Assembly: GCA_049317265.1 (NCBI GenBank)
Contig: JBMOIP010000002.1
Span: 1 to 64,000 of the forward strand
Direction: 5' to 3'
From: CAIVAT01 sp049317265
GTDB taxonomy: Bacteria; Bacteroidota; Bacteroidia; Bacteroidales; FEN-979
Length of the DNA stretch: 64,000 nt
Position numbers and translations under genes: made by a program. Under the pieces are notes generated by a model. That model saw nothing but the letters and a program-made list of their open reading frames with translations. It ran no database searches and had not been told where the DNA came from. Positions 1 to 8,677 of this stretch are shown in pieces; the first letter of the stretch is position 1; each line of letters begins with the position of its first letter.

Positions 1-1351
1 AAACGGGGTTTGGATAAACATTAAACAGATGATTGTCTTTGTTTTCATTTATTCCTGTTGAAGTTCCATTTCTTACCAGACGCACATAATTGTATATCCT
101 GACGGCATCGCCCTGGGGAGCATTGGCATTGTAATATCCATTTCCATTATGTGTGTATCCGCTAAAACTTCTGGGTTTAGGATCGCTTCGCTGACATCCG
201 GCACCATGTATATCAATCCACCCACCAAAAGGGGGCATATAGCCCATAGCTCTTCCGAAACAAACATAGGTAGCGCTTGCTCCGTTTGTTTGCGCTTGCG
301 AAGAAAAAGTAGTGTTGCTCCAATACCATGGATAATCTGCGACACCTCCTTCATTGGTAATCTGGGTGCAGTTGAACATCGGGTTTATTGCTGCAGAACT
401 GGTTGTTGACGGAGAACGGGTGTAGTCAACTATACTTTGCAATTCTTTGGTGTCGGGTAATCGCCAATCCGAATAACCAGCATAGGTTGCATTTTCAGCA
501 TTACTTAATGCGTCCTTCCATAAAACACCTGTTCCGTTATCGTTTTGCATCCACATAAGTCCTGTAGCGTTGTCGGTAATTGTTCCGTTTCCATTGTCAA
601 CGAATTGATTTGTTCCATAGGCTCCATTGCCACGAACATACAATACATAAAAATGCTTTGCTGTTCCGCATTCCGGAACGATGGAAGTAGTTGGATATCC
701 CTTAATTCGTCCATCAATAAAATTGAACCCGAACAAAGTTTCCTGCCCATTCATGGTTGTGCTTACATATTTCGTAACGGATGCAATCTGACCATCAATG
801 ATCCGTTCAGTTCCAAGGCTGCCATGTGCCAGTGAGTTTACGTCACCGAAACCGACAGAGAAATATGTCGTATCAATATATTTTACAATTGTAGACGGTG
901 GTGGGCCAGGTTCTGCTCCAAAAAACATGGCAATGGAATATAGCTCTTTAATAGTAGGTAAACGCCAATCATGATAACCTCCCGTGTTACATGTTGCAGC
1001 GCTATCCACTGCCTCATAATACTTCAGTTTATCATAGAAATTAATTGTTCCGTCACCGTTTCTGTCCTCGGTTTGCTGCCACATCAGCCCGGTTAAATTG
1101 TCGGTTACTGTGCCATCACCATTGTTGGTGTAAGATCGCATGTTTCCGGGATGATTTGAATTCTGACCGTAAAATGCCTGCCCTGAAGTGGGCAATGCTA
1201 TTGCAACCGTTGTGTCATAAGACATTGTCTGACCTGTTCCTGCAATTGGATAAGTATTGGTTTGGTTAAATCCAATAAAGTTTGTCAATGTTACAATGCA
1301 AATGGTTGCAATAACATTGACAATAAAGAATTGGGTTGATGGCTTTTTCAT
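1..1351 (-). CDS. Secreted DUF1566 (Lcl C-terminal domain) protein with T9SS sorting tail, 3' end cut by window edge
   Basis: An open frame runs from an ATG at 1351 off the left edge, so about 450 residues are visible. A short signal segment (MKKPSTQFFIVNVIATICIV) is followed by two copies of the DUF1566/Lcl_C pattern. The first has NGDGTVTDNLTGLMWQQ and GGYHDWRLPTIKEL; the second has NGNGTITDNATGLMWMQ and AGYSDWRLPDTKEL. The last visible residues, NHLFNVYPNPV, are the opening of a type IX secretion sorting domain, so the protein is probably exported and anchored or released by T9SS. Family members are surface or secreted proteins of unclear function, seen in bacteria with large exoproteomes. 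An exact TAnnTTTG box lies 28 bases upstream of the ATG. The tail is incomplete only because the window ends. Confidence 0.85.
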   Translation of the reverse strand, partial: MKKPSTQFFIVNVIATICIVTLTNFIGFNQTNTYPIAGTGQTMSYDTTVAIALPTSGQAFYGQNSNHPGNMRSYTNNGDGTVTDNLTGLMWQQTEDRNGDGTINFYDKLKYYEAVDSAATCNTGGYHDWRLPTIKELYSIAMFFGAEPGPPPSTIVKYIDTTYFSVGFGDVNSLAHGSLGTERIIDGQIASVTKYVSTTMNGQETLFGFNFIDGRIKGYPTTSIVPECGTAKHFYVLYVRGNGAYGTNQFVDNGNGTITDNATGLMWMQNDNGTGVLWKDALSNAENATYAGYSDWRLPDTKELQSIVDYTRSPSTTSSAAINPMFNCTQITNEGGVADYPWYWSNTTFSSQAQTNGASATYVCFGRAMGYMPPFGGWIDIHGAGCQRSDPKPRSFSGYTHNGNGYYNANAPQGDAVRIYNYVRLVRNGTSTGINENKDNHLFNVYPNPV

Positions 1352-1378
1352 GGCGGAATTACTTAGTTATTGTAATTG

Positions 1379-1386
1379 CAAAAGTA
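1379..1386 (-). promoter_or_regulatory. Bacteroidota -7 box (TACTTTTG) for the DUF1566 gene
   Basis: On the minus strand TACTTTTG matches TAnnTTTG exactly and lies 27 bases before the ATG at 1351. No clear -33 TTTG was seen at ideal spacing. Confidence 0.55.
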
Positions 1387-1798
1387 CCCTGCAGAAAATC
1401 TTTTATAAAATGGGATCACCAGACAGGATGGTTGTATCACCCAATAATGGTTATTTGTCACTGAAGGTTTGTGAAATCAGGAAGTAACAGATGTCAAGTC
1501 AGCCTGGAAGGACAATACTCCAGGCATCCCGGGCATCACTTTGCATCAGCCGCTGCACATGTGGCACTGTTATTTTAAGACGCATGCCTTCAAGAAAATA
1601 TTGATACTTTTACCGGCTAATTGCAAAATCGTGCAATTCGGACCATTGGAAAAAGGATATTTTGGATCAGCCCCGAACCACGATGGAACCAATTCAATCG
1701 TAAGGATATGTTTTTTAAAGGATACAATGGAATGAAAATCAATTAACTGTCAAACAGAAATTATATGAAATTTGATTTAAAAGATTTGGGGATTTAAC
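1387..1798. other. Non-coding gap with one hairpin
   Basis: About 410 bases without a convincing gene. Short frames here have non-coding composition. The one structure seen is a 7-bp perfect stem GCCTGGA/TCCAGGC (1502-1508 with 1519-1525), not followed by a T-run. The last 60 bases before 1799 are AT-rich and may hold the promoter of the next gene. I see nothing resembling the molybdenum-cofactor riboswitch. Confidence 0.5.
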
Positions 1799-2380
1799 TT
1801 GCCCGAACACAATCCAATATCCGCATTGATCCTGGCTGCCGGTCATTCAGAGCGCATGGGCCGCGACAAAGCATCCCTTCCTTACGGGAACGGACTGACA
1901 TTTGCCGGGCAACTCATCGCTGCCTATGCACAGGCGGGATGCCATCCGGTCACGATGGTTGTGAACGAAAGGTTTGATTCCACAATCCATGACCTCAGCA
2001 AGGTCCGCTTCATTTTGAACAACCAGGTGGAGAGGGGACGATCCTTCTCCATCTGGCTGGGTTTACAGAATATCCCGGCAGGACGCCCCTGCTTTATTCA
2101 GAATATCGATAATCCCTTTGCGGAGGCTGCACTTCTCAGGAAGATGAGTGATATGCTCAAACCTGACCTGGTTGTTGTACCAGTGTATGATGGTGCCGGA
2201 GGACATCCCATTCTGCTGGGAAGCAAGGTGGTGGATGAACTGCGAAAAAAAAGTGACATCCCTAACCTGAAGGAGGCCTTAAAAGAGTTCGAAAGGATAG
2301 AGGTTATTTCTTCCGACGACCGCATACATCTGAATATCAATACTCCGGAATCTTATCGAAAATTTGTAAAACCGGAATAG
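1799..2380 (+). CDS. MocA/MobA-like molybdenum-cofactor nucleotidyltransferase
   Basis: 193 aa. The N-terminus ALILAAGHSERMGRDKASLP is the LAAGxSxRMGxxK nucleotide-binding signature of the MobA-like NTP transferase family. Later motifs are NIDNPF (metal-binding Asp region), GAGGHPILLG and LNINTPE, in the order typical of MocA-type enzymes, which add CMP or GMP to molybdopterin in the cytosol. The length is normal for MocA. The start is TTG at 1799; no ATG precedes the core motif in frame. Its downstream neighbour is XdhC-like, and the two families are commonly paired to mature xanthine-dehydrogenase-type enzymes. No such molybdoenzyme lies in this window, so the substrate remains open. A related sugar-nucleotide transferase role is possible but less likely given the neighbour. 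Confidence 0.8.
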   Translation: MPEHNPISALILAAGHSERMGRDKASLPYGNGLTFAGQLIAAYAQAGCHPVTMVVNERFDSTIHDLSKVRFILNNQVERGRSFSIWLGLQNIPAGRPCFIQNIDNPFAEAALLRKMSDMLKPDLVVVPVYDGAGGHPILLGSKVVDELRKKSDIPNLKEALKEFERIEVISSDDRIHLNINTPESYRKFVKPE

Positions 2381-2409
2381 TTTAGGGTGTTCCGCATTTT
2401 CAATAATTT

Positions 2410-2417
2410 TACATTTG
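2410..2417 (+). promoter_or_regulatory. Bacteroidota -7 box (TACATTTG) upstream of xdhC-like gene
   Basis: An exact TAnnTTTG 24 bases before the ATG at 2441. It argues that translation starts at that ATG and not at the in-frame GTG at 2387, which would precede the promoter. Confidence 0.55.
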
Positions 2418-2440
2418 CCAAAATAGAAAAATCCAACATC

Positions 2441-3226
2441 ATGCATACAATTTTTTCCAAAGCTGAGGAAATCAGGAATTCAAGACAACGGGCAGCGATC
2501 TGTATCGTTATTGAAACCAGGGGTTCAACTCCCCGGAAACAGGGATCGAAGATGATCGTATATGAGGATGGTACGATTTTCGGCAGTATCGGCGGCGGTT
2601 CGGTAGAGAAGGAGGTGGCAGAAAAATCGCTGGAAGTGATAGCACTTGGAAAACCAGTCAAATGTTCGTTTAATCTCGACATTGATCTCGGAATGCATTG
2701 CGGGGGATTCATGGAAGTCTATATCGAACCCATCAACCCCTCGCAGAAACTCTACATTTTTGGTGGTGGTCATATTGGGAAAGCGTTGATCCATTTCGCA
2801 CAGGAATTCGATTTTTCAATTACGGTGTTTGATCCCCGGGAAGGGATCTTCAATGATCCTGTTTTCACCGGTTGTACCTGCATGGAGAAAGATTACTTCG
2901 AGGCAATAGATGAAGCCCTGTTTGATGATAACACCTATATTGTCATCGTCACTCCAAAGCATATTTATGATGAAGATATCCTGGTGAAGGTGGTACGTAA
3001 ACCCCATGCTTATGTGGGAATGATTGGAAGCCGAAGAAAAGTTGAGCAGGCAACCAAACGTTTCCTGGATGAAAACCTCCTGACAGCAGGTGAAATCGAA
3101 TCAATCGACATGCCGATGGGGATTAAATTCAATGCCCAGACACCCCAGGAGATCGCAATCAGTATTCTGGCCAAACTGATTGATGTCAGGAATCACATGA
3201 TATCGCCACCTTATTCCCCCCGATGA
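2441..3226 (+). CDS. xdhC: XdhC/CoxI-family molybdenum cofactor insertion protein
   Basis: 261 aa from the ATG at 2441. An N-terminal XdhC_CoxI region carries ETRGSTPRKQGSKM and GSIGGGSVEKEV. A C-terminal Rossmann part has the dinucleotide-binding-like FGGGHIGKAL, then VGMIGSRRK and TPQEIAISILA, which is the full XdhC layout. Family members bind and sulfurate or insert molybdenum cofactor into xanthine dehydrogenase and related hydroxylases. It follows the MocA-like gene by 60 bases but has its own promoter-like box, so it may be co-transcribed or separately expressed. The expected partner molybdoenzyme is absent from this window. Confidence 0.87.
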   Translation: MHTIFSKAEEIRNSRQRAAICIVIETRGSTPRKQGSKMIVYEDGTIFGSIGGGSVEKEVAEKSLEVIALGKPVKCSFNLDIDLGMHCGGFMEVYIEPINPSQKLYIFGGGHIGKALIHFAQEFDFSITVFDPREGIFNDPVFTGCTCMEKDYFEAIDEALFDDNTYIVIVTPKHIYDEDILVKVVRKPHAYVGMIGSRRKVEQATKRFLDENLLTAGEIESIDMPMGIKFNAQTPQEIAISILAKLIDVRNHMISPPYSPR

Positions 3227-3332
3227 CATCATCCTTTTAACATGGCAGGCCACCTGCAGCCCTGGAAACGGATAGAATGATTATCGGCACTCCTGAATAT
3301 TAAATCTTCATGAACAAATCGTTAACGGTGAA

Positions 3333-3360
3333 TTTGATGCTTGCGGGATAGCGATCTTTG
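3333..3360 (+). promoter_or_regulatory. Probable Bacteroidota promoter for the first GT4 gene
   Basis: TTTG at 3333-3336 and GATCTTTG at 3353-3360 (one mismatch to TAnnTTTG) are separated by 16 bases. The ATG follows at 3375. Confidence 0.45.
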
Positions 3361-3374
3361 CAGAAAAACTGCAA

Positions 3375-4577
3375 ATGAAGATCACAACGTGCCAATTCAA
3401 CGACTCCTATTTTCCGATCATGGATGGAGTAGGAATGACGGCCCATAATTACGCGCACTGGCTGAATGCCAAATATGGTAAAAGCATACTGGTTGCTCCC
3501 AAAGTAAAAGGCTATACTGACAATGTCGATTATAAAGTTCACCGGTTCAAGTCGGTTTTACTGCCCGGGATGAATCCATACCGGGTTGGTCTCCCACTGT
3601 TCGACGTGAAATTTAAAAAAAAGCTCAAAAAAACAAAGTTCGACCTGCTTCATGCCCATTGTCCATTTATCAGCGGACAGGTGGCTCTTAAACTTGCAAA
3701 AAAGCTCAATGTACCCCTGGTGGCCACTTTTCATACCAAGTACCGGGATGATTTCAAAAAGGTGATCAACAACGACTTGTTCATTGACTTCCTTCTCAAA
3801 CTCACCCTTGATTTTTATAATTCAGCCGACCTCGTGCTCGTACCCAACAAGGCTACCGGGCTTACGTTGCGCGAATATGGATATCAAGGTTCCTATGAAG
3901 TGATGCTCAATGGTACCGATATGCTGATTCCTGATTCCGGGAAATTGCAGAAATACAAAGCAAAAGGACTGGAGTTGATCGATTCCGGATCAGAAGAGTT
4001 CGTCATGTTGTTCGTGGGGCAGCACCGCTGGGAAAAGAATGTCAAACTTATCATAGATGCATTGAAAATGCTTCAAACATCCGGGAAACAGTTTAAAATG
4101 GTTTTTGTGGGTGAAGGTTATGCAGCAAGGGATATGACTCAACTGGTGCACCAGTATCAACTACATGACCAGGTGGTATTCCTGGGAGTGATCACCAACA
4201 GGAAAGAGCTGCAGAATATTTATGCGGCTGCCGACCTGCTTGTATTCCCTTCGATTTATGACAACTCTCCGCTGGTCATCCAGGAAGCCGCAGCGTTTGG
4301 TGTTCCTTCAGTGGTGGTGCGCAGCAGTTCTTCTGCTGAAGGGATCGTTGACGGAGTTAATGGTTTTTTAGTGGAAAATGAAACCACCTCGCTTACGACC
4401 ACGATCAGCGATTTGATGAAAAACCCGGGGGCTATCAGGAAGGCAGGGGCGGAGGCCACCAGGTCACTTTACCATCCATGGGAAGCTATTGTTGATACGG
4501 TTTACGGGCGTTATGTGGAGTTAATAAAAGAGCGTCAGCCTGCAGTTTCACACCAATGGGAAGATGATGAGGAGTAG
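3375..4577 (+). CDS. GT4-family glycosyltransferase
   Basis: 400 aa, GT-B fold, no signal peptide or membrane segment, so a cytosolic or membrane-peripheral enzyme. The N-terminal acceptor domain has DGVGMTAHNYAHWL and FDLLHAHCPFISGQVALKL, followed by PLVATFHTKYRDD. The C-terminal nucleotide-sugar domain shows FVGQHRWEKNVKLIIDAL and the family EX7E-type region PSIYDNSPLVIQEAAAFGVP. It is similar in type to glycolipid- or mannosyl-transferring GT4 enzymes, but donor and acceptor cannot be read from sequence. It converges on the LpxH-like phosphoesterase gene with 8 bases between stops, and a second GT4 lies beyond, which suggests a membrane-glycolipid or glucan role. Confidence 0.85.
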   Translation: MKITTCQFNDSYFPIMDGVGMTAHNYAHWLNAKYGKSILVAPKVKGYTDNVDYKVHRFKSVLLPGMNPYRVGLPLFDVKFKKKLKKTKFDLLHAHCPFISGQVALKLAKKLNVPLVATFHTKYRDDFKKVINNDLFIDFLLKLTLDFYNSADLVLVPNKATGLTLREYGYQGSYEVMLNGTDMLIPDSGKLQKYKAKGLELIDSGSEEFVMLFVGQHRWEKNVKLIIDALKMLQTSGKQFKMVFVGEGYAARDMTQLVHQYQLHDQVVFLGVITNRKELQNIYAAADLLVFPSIYDNSPLVIQEAAAFGVPSVVVRSSSSAEGIVDGVNGFLVENETTSLTTTISDLMKNPGAIRKAGAEATRSLYHPWEAIVDTVYGRYVELIKERQPAVSHQWEDDEE

Positions 4578-4585
4578 ATTCCGGA

Positions 4586-5440
4586 TTACCTGAGCTCAAA
4601 TTCTTTCAGGAGTTCCTTAAAAGTCTCTTTGTGAGTAGGTGAATCCTTTTCTTTTGATGCTATTGCATAAGCCTGGGCATACAGGTCCTCACGGAAATAA
4701 TAGATTTTCCATTCGCCGTTGTGGTATTCAAGGGCTGATAGGTTCTCCACCCAGTCACCTGAATTCAGGTAGGTCACAGAACCCTGCGCATTGCATATTG
4801 TCCTTATTTCAGGCTGGTGAATATGCCCGCAGATCACATAGTCATACCCTTTTGAAATAGCAATCCCGGCAGCGGTCTCCTCGAATTTATTGATGTAGGA
4901 TACTGCGCGTTTTACCCCATGCTTGATCCTGCGTGAGAAGGATATTTTTTGCCTTCCAACGCTGGTCAGGAGGAAATTTACAGAGCTGTTCAATAAAATA
5001 AGCATATCATATCCGAATGAACCGAATTTTGCCAGCCATTTGCTGTGCTGCATCGTAATATCAAACACATCCCCATGAAATATCCAGGCTTTCTGTCCAT
5101 CCAGATCAAGCAGTAACTTGTTTACCAATTTGAAGGAACCAATGTTGAACCTGGTGAATTTACGCATCAGTTCATCATGGTTTCCCGTGATGTAGTAGAG
5201 TTTGGTGTTTTTTGCGATCAGCCCGGTAATATGCCTGATCACCATCAAATGTGATTTTGGAAAGAACCGTTTACGGAATTGCCAGATATCGATGATGTCT
5301 CCGTTTAGAATCAGTGTTTTGGGTTTAATGCTTCTCAGGTATTGCAGCAACTCTTTCGCATGACAGCCGAATGCCCCGAGGTGAACATCGGAAATGATGA
5401 CAAGGTCTACTTCGCGTTTGGGGAATTGTCCTTTTTTCAT
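4586..5440 (-). CDS. LpxH-like calcineurin-type metallophosphoesterase
   Basis: 284 aa from the ATG at 5440. All metallophosphoesterase metal-binding blocks are present in order: IISDVHLGAFG, LNGDIIDIWQF, YYITGNHDELM, IFHGDVFD and VICGHIHQPEI. The spacing and the W after GDIID resemble UDP-2,3-diacylglucosamine diphosphatase (LpxH) and its Bacteroidota paralogs, which act on lipid A precursors at the inner membrane. Two further in-frame starts exist: an ATG at 5464 and a TTG at 5476. I prefer 5440 because a near-consensus -7 element (TAATTTCG, about 5449-5456) lies between the ATGs, and the catalytic core begins within 20 residues. It sits between two glycosyltransferases in opposite orientation. 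Confidence is high for the fold, moderate for LpxH activity. Confidence 0.82.
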   Translation of the reverse strand: MKKGQFPKREVDLVIISDVHLGAFGCHAKELLQYLRSIKPKTLILNGDIIDIWQFRKRFFPKSHLMVIRHITGLIAKNTKLYYITGNHDELMRKFTRFNIGSFKLVNKLLLDLDGQKAWIFHGDVFDITMQHSKWLAKFGSFGYDMLILLNSSVNFLLTSVGRQKISFSRRIKHGVKRAVSYINKFEETAAGIAISKGYDYVICGHIHQPEIRTICNAQGSVTYLNSGDWVENLSALEYHNGEWKIYYFREDLYAQAYAIASKEKDSPTHKETFKELLKEFELR

Positions 5441-5590
5441 TGCTGATGCGAAATTAGCCGACATGTACAATAGCAATGTTAACAGGGTATTACGAAAATA
5501 TTAATTTCCCGTTAAGAAATTATTAAGTTGTGGTGAAATCAAAAAAACTGCTGGTTAAAAGTTGAAATTTGCGAAAAAATCGGCTGAGAT

Positions 5591-5791
5591 ATGCAAAAAA
5601 GAAAAATTCAGGCAAAGAAGATCGACAGGATATCAAAAAAGGAAAACCTTCCGTTGCTGCGCGGGATGTTCGTCGGTATCGGATCGTCAAAACGAAAATA
5701 CAGACCCTTACAGCGGACAGAGAATTTCTCCGTTTTTATTGATGAAGAACTCTACCTGACGGCAGAGCAGGGGTATTACCTTGGAGAATAG
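5591..5791 (+). CDS. Small basic hypothetical protein upstream of GT4
   Basis: 66 aa, strongly basic N-terminal half (MQKRKIQAKKIDRISKK) and a more ordinary C-terminal half (FSVFIDEELYLTAEQGYYLG). It ends 3 bases before the GT4 start codon, a spacing typical of translational coupling. A near-consensus -7 box (GAAATTTG, about 5563-5570) precedes it. No family recognised. The overlapping frame at 5562-5759 looks non-coding by comparison. It could also be an untranslated leader; coding status is not certain. Confidence 0.45.
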   Translation: MQKRKIQAKKIDRISKKENLPLLRGMFVGIGSSKRKYRPLQRTENFSVFIDEELYLTAEQGYYLGE

Positions 5792-5794
5792 CGA

Positions 5795-6988
5795 ATGATG
5801 CAGGAACCTGTGGAAATGATCACAAAGATTTCGGGAACAAAAGGCCGGCTATTATGGCTCACTGATACGTATGGGGATCACAATGGGGTCTCCACGGTGC
5901 TCAGGGCCATTCTTCAGGAGATAAGACGCCGCAATTTGCCGGTAGATATCCTGGTTTGCAGTAATACCATGAAGTCGGAAGACCACCTGATTGTCATCAA
6001 ACCGGTCACCGAATTCACCCTGCCCATATACAGGCAACAGGCCTTCAGAATTCCCAACTACCTTTCTGTGCAACGGATATTCAGGCGGGGCGGGTATACC
6101 AAGATCATCTGTTCAACGGAAGGCCCGATGGGGTTGGCGGCACTGTGGTTGAAGCAGGTATTTCCGGTTGAAATATTTTTTTTCATGCATACGGACTGGC
6201 TGGTTTTTGCCAGGGATGCAGTATCGCTGGAACAGACAGGACTTGACAGGCTTCAACGGATGCTCAGGATCTACTATAAAAGGTTTGGAAATATTTTCGT
6301 GCTCAACACCGACCATCAGCAATGGCTCACAGGCAAGGCTATGGGTTTCGACCCATCCAGGGTGTTCCTGACATCCCACTGGGCCGACAGGATTTTTTCA
6401 GAATCGCAGGAGAGCAAGGGGGTGGAGACTGACTTCAAAAAAATGGACTTTGACAAGCAAAAGCCTGTTATTTTATATGCAGGCCGGATCAGCAAGGAAA
6501 AAGGGGTTCTTGAACTTCCCGGTATTGTAAGGATGATCAGGTCGGTGATCCCGGAAATCCAGATGGTTGTTGCAGGAACAGGCCCCGCAGAAGATGAACT
6601 GAAGGAGGCCATGCCTGATGCACATTACCTGGGATGGGTTGGCCAGGAAACTTTACCCTTATTGTACCTGTCGGCAGATATCCTGTTGATGCCTTCACGA
6701 TTTGATACCTTCAGTTGTGTAGTGCTTGAAGCCCTGAGCTGCGGCTTACCTGTTATTGCTTATAACACCAAGGGGCCTAAGGATATTCTTGAGGATTCGT
6801 TAAATGGTTTCCTTGTAGATTCATCTGAAGAAATGGCCGGAAAGGCAGTCGGGTACTTCCTTGACCCGGAGTCGTGGGACAGGATGAAAAAGGCAGCTAT
6901 GAAGAGGGCCGAAGCCTACCAGGCCGATAAGATCATGGACCAGTTGCTTTGCGATGTGGGCTTAATTACAGAAGTATGTGCCCAATGA
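5795..6988 (+). CDS. GT4-family glycosyltransferase
   Basis: 397 aa, GT-B fold. The N-terminal part has LLWLTDTYGDHNGVSTVLRA, with the Gly-rich substrate loop of GT4 enzymes, and a MHTDWLVFARD segment. The C-terminal part has LYAGRISKEKGVLELPGIV, VVAGTGPAEDELK and the EX7E-type motif SRFDTFSCVVLEALSCGLPV, which binds the nucleotide-sugar phosphates. No signal peptide. The stop overlaps the start of the GH13 gene (ATGA at 6985-6988), so the two are translationally coupled. That coupling suggests an alpha-glucoside product or a shared glucan or glycolipid pathway, which is an inference. Start at ATG 5795, with a second ATG at 5798. Confidence 0.86.
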   Translation: MMQEPVEMITKISGTKGRLLWLTDTYGDHNGVSTVLRAILQEIRRRNLPVDILVCSNTMKSEDHLIVIKPVTEFTLPIYRQQAFRIPNYLSVQRIFRRGGYTKIICSTEGPMGLAALWLKQVFPVEIFFFMHTDWLVFARDAVSLEQTGLDRLQRMLRIYYKRFGNIFVLNTDHQQWLTGKAMGFDPSRVFLTSHWADRIFSESQESKGVETDFKKMDFDKQKPVILYAGRISKEKGVLELPGIVRMIRSVIPEIQMVVAGTGPAEDELKEAMPDAHYLGWVGQETLPLLYLSADILLMPSRFDTFSCVVLEALSCGLPVIAYNTKGPKDILEDSLNGFLVDSSEEMAGKAVGYFLDPESWDRMKKAAMKRAEAYQADKIMDQLLCDVGLITEVCAQ

Positions 6989-8601
6989 GCAGGCGTGATA
7001 ACGAACCATGGGTTTGGTGGAAACACGGAGTAATTTATCATATTTACCCAAGGAGTTTTCAGGATTCTGATGGCGATGGTGTAGGGGATATCCGTGGAAT
7101 AATCCGCCGTCTGGCTTATCTTAAAGGGCTTGGAATTGATGGCATCTGGATATCTCCCATGTACAAGTCGCCGATGGTTGATTTTGGATATGATGTTTCC
7201 AATTATCGTGAAATCGATCCGGTTTTCGGTACAATGGATGATTTCCTCGAACTTTTGACCAAGGCGCATGAAGCAGGGATAAGGATCATCCTTGATATGA
7301 TCCTCAACCATACTTCCGATCAGCATCCCTGGTTCATTGAATCCTCATCAACGCTCTATAATCCGAAACGGAACTGGTATATCTGGAAGGATCCGGTCTT
7401 AGGTAATCCTCCCAACAACTGGAAGTCGGCGGTAGGAGGCAGCGCCTGGAAATTCCATGAACCAACCGGTCAGTATTACATGCACTCTTTCTTTGGAGAA
7501 CAACCCGATCTGAACTGGCGCGACCCTGATCTCCCTTTGTTTTTTTTTGAAGAGATGAAGTTCTGGCTCGACTTAGGCGTAGATGGTTTTCGACTGGATG
7601 TGATCAATATGATTGCCAAGGATAAAAAATTCAGGAGTAATCCTGTGTTTTTTGGAATCCCTGCACTGCAAAAGCATGTATTTACCAGGAACAGGAAACG
7701 GTCGGTTACCATCGTGACAAAGATCCGCGACCTGCTTGACCGCTATGAAGACAGGGTGAGCATCGGTGAAATTTATTCTCATCCTCCGGGTGATGCCAAA
7801 GCAGCTGCAAAATACCTTGCAAAAGGGGGAAATGGCCTCCACCTGGCTTTTGATTTTTCACTCATTTTCAGCAGATGGAATGCACATGCTTACTTTAAAA
7901 CCATACAAACCTGGTATGACTGTATCCCCAGGGAGGGATGGCCTTGTAATGTGTTGTCGAACCACGATCTTTTCAGAAGTATCGACCGGTGGCCATGGCG
8001 AACCAACCGGGAGGAAAAGGCCAGGGTTGCAGCCACCCTGCTCATGACCCTGATGGGGACTCCCTTTATCTACTATGGCGAGGAAATTGGCATGCATAAC
8101 ACGCATATTCCTAAAAGCCTAATTCGCGATCCGCTTGGGAAACGCTTCTGGCCTTTATTTACCGGCAGAGATAAAGCCAGGACTCCCATGCAGTGGTCGC
8201 CGGAGTCAAAGGGTGGATTTACTACCGGCCTTCCATGGTTGCCTTTGAACAGAGATACCCGGTTACGAAATGTCAGAACACAGGAGGGGGACCCCGCTTC
8301 ACTATTGAACCTGTACAGGAAACTTATTTTGCTCAGGAAGTCAAGCGAAGCGCTGCAGAAAGGCACATGGGTACCTGTAACCAACGGACAGGATGGAGTT
8401 CTTTCCTACTTCCGTGTAACGGAGAATGAACGCATCCTGGTGATCCTGAATTTTATGAGTAAGGTAAAATCGCTGACTTTACCGGAGCATCTATACGGAA
8501 AAGTACTCCTTTCAACACACCGTATGCCAGAAGAGTTCAGCTATTTTCAGAAGATGCAGATCAGCCCGTTTGAAGCCACCATTTGCCTGGTTATTGAATG
8601 A
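6985..8601 (+). CDS. GH13 alpha-glucosidase / oligo-1,6-glucosidase-like enzyme
   Basis: 538 aa from the ATG at 6985 (overlapping the GT4 stop). GH13 blocks in order: VIYHIYPRSFQDSDGDGVGD with the calcium-loop aspartates, DMILNHTSDQHPWF, GVDGFRLDVINM (nucleophile Asp about 205), VSIGEIY (acid/base Glu about 262) and VLSNHDLFRS (transition-state Asp). The long QHPWF and RNWYIW loops and the C-terminal beta domain match the alpha-glucosidase/oligo-1,6-glucosidase/trehalulose-type subfamilies, which act from the non-reducing end. No signal peptide, so cytosolic. It could finish maltooligosaccharides imported by the starch locus at the other end of the window, or process a product of the neighbouring glycosyltransferases. 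Exact linkage specificity cannot be read. Confidence 0.9.
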   Translation: MSRRDNEPWVWWKHGVIYHIYPRSFQDSDGDGVGDIRGIIRRLAYLKGLGIDGIWISPMYKSPMVDFGYDVSNYREIDPVFGTMDDFLELLTKAHEAGIRIILDMILNHTSDQHPWFIESSSTLYNPKRNWYIWKDPVLGNPPNNWKSAVGGSAWKFHEPTGQYYMHSFFGEQPDLNWRDPDLPLFFFEEMKFWLDLGVDGFRLDVINMIAKDKKFRSNPVFFGIPALQKHVFTRNRKRSVTIVTKIRDLLDRYEDRVSIGEIYSHPPGDAKAAAKYLAKGGNGLHLAFDFSLIFSRWNAHAYFKTIQTWYDCIPREGWPCNVLSNHDLFRSIDRWPWRTNREEKARVAATLLMTLMGTPFIYYGEEIGMHNTHIPKSLIRDPLGKRFWPLFTGRDKARTPMQWSPESKGGFTTGLPWLPLNRDTRLRNVRTQEGDPASLLNLYRKLILLRKSSEALQKGTWVPVTNGQDGVLSYFRVTENERILVILNFMSKVKSLTLPEHLYGKVLLSTHRMPEEFSYFQKMQISPFEATICLVIE

Positions 8602-8633
8602 TCGGTGGCGAGGTGATTTCTTTAAAAATAGCT

Positions 8634-8641
8634 TACCTTTG
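8634..8641 (+). promoter_or_regulatory. Bacteroidota -7 box (TACCTTTG)
   Basis: An exact TAnnTTTG 36 bases before the ATG at 8678. It supports that start over upstream in-frame codons inside the GH13 3' end. Confidence 0.55.
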
Positions 8642-8677
8642 AGTAATATACAGGATAAAAAACACAAATTTAAAACA

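Noticed and set aside
1257..1735. Small frames in the gap before the MocA-like gene
   Set aside because: The first overlaps the start of the DUF1566 gene on the other strand; the second (1541-1735) has non-coding composition and no promoter.
1352..1798. Molybdenum-cofactor riboswitch before the MocA-like gene
   Set aside because: I looked for a large multi-stem structure; only one 7-bp hairpin without family features is present.
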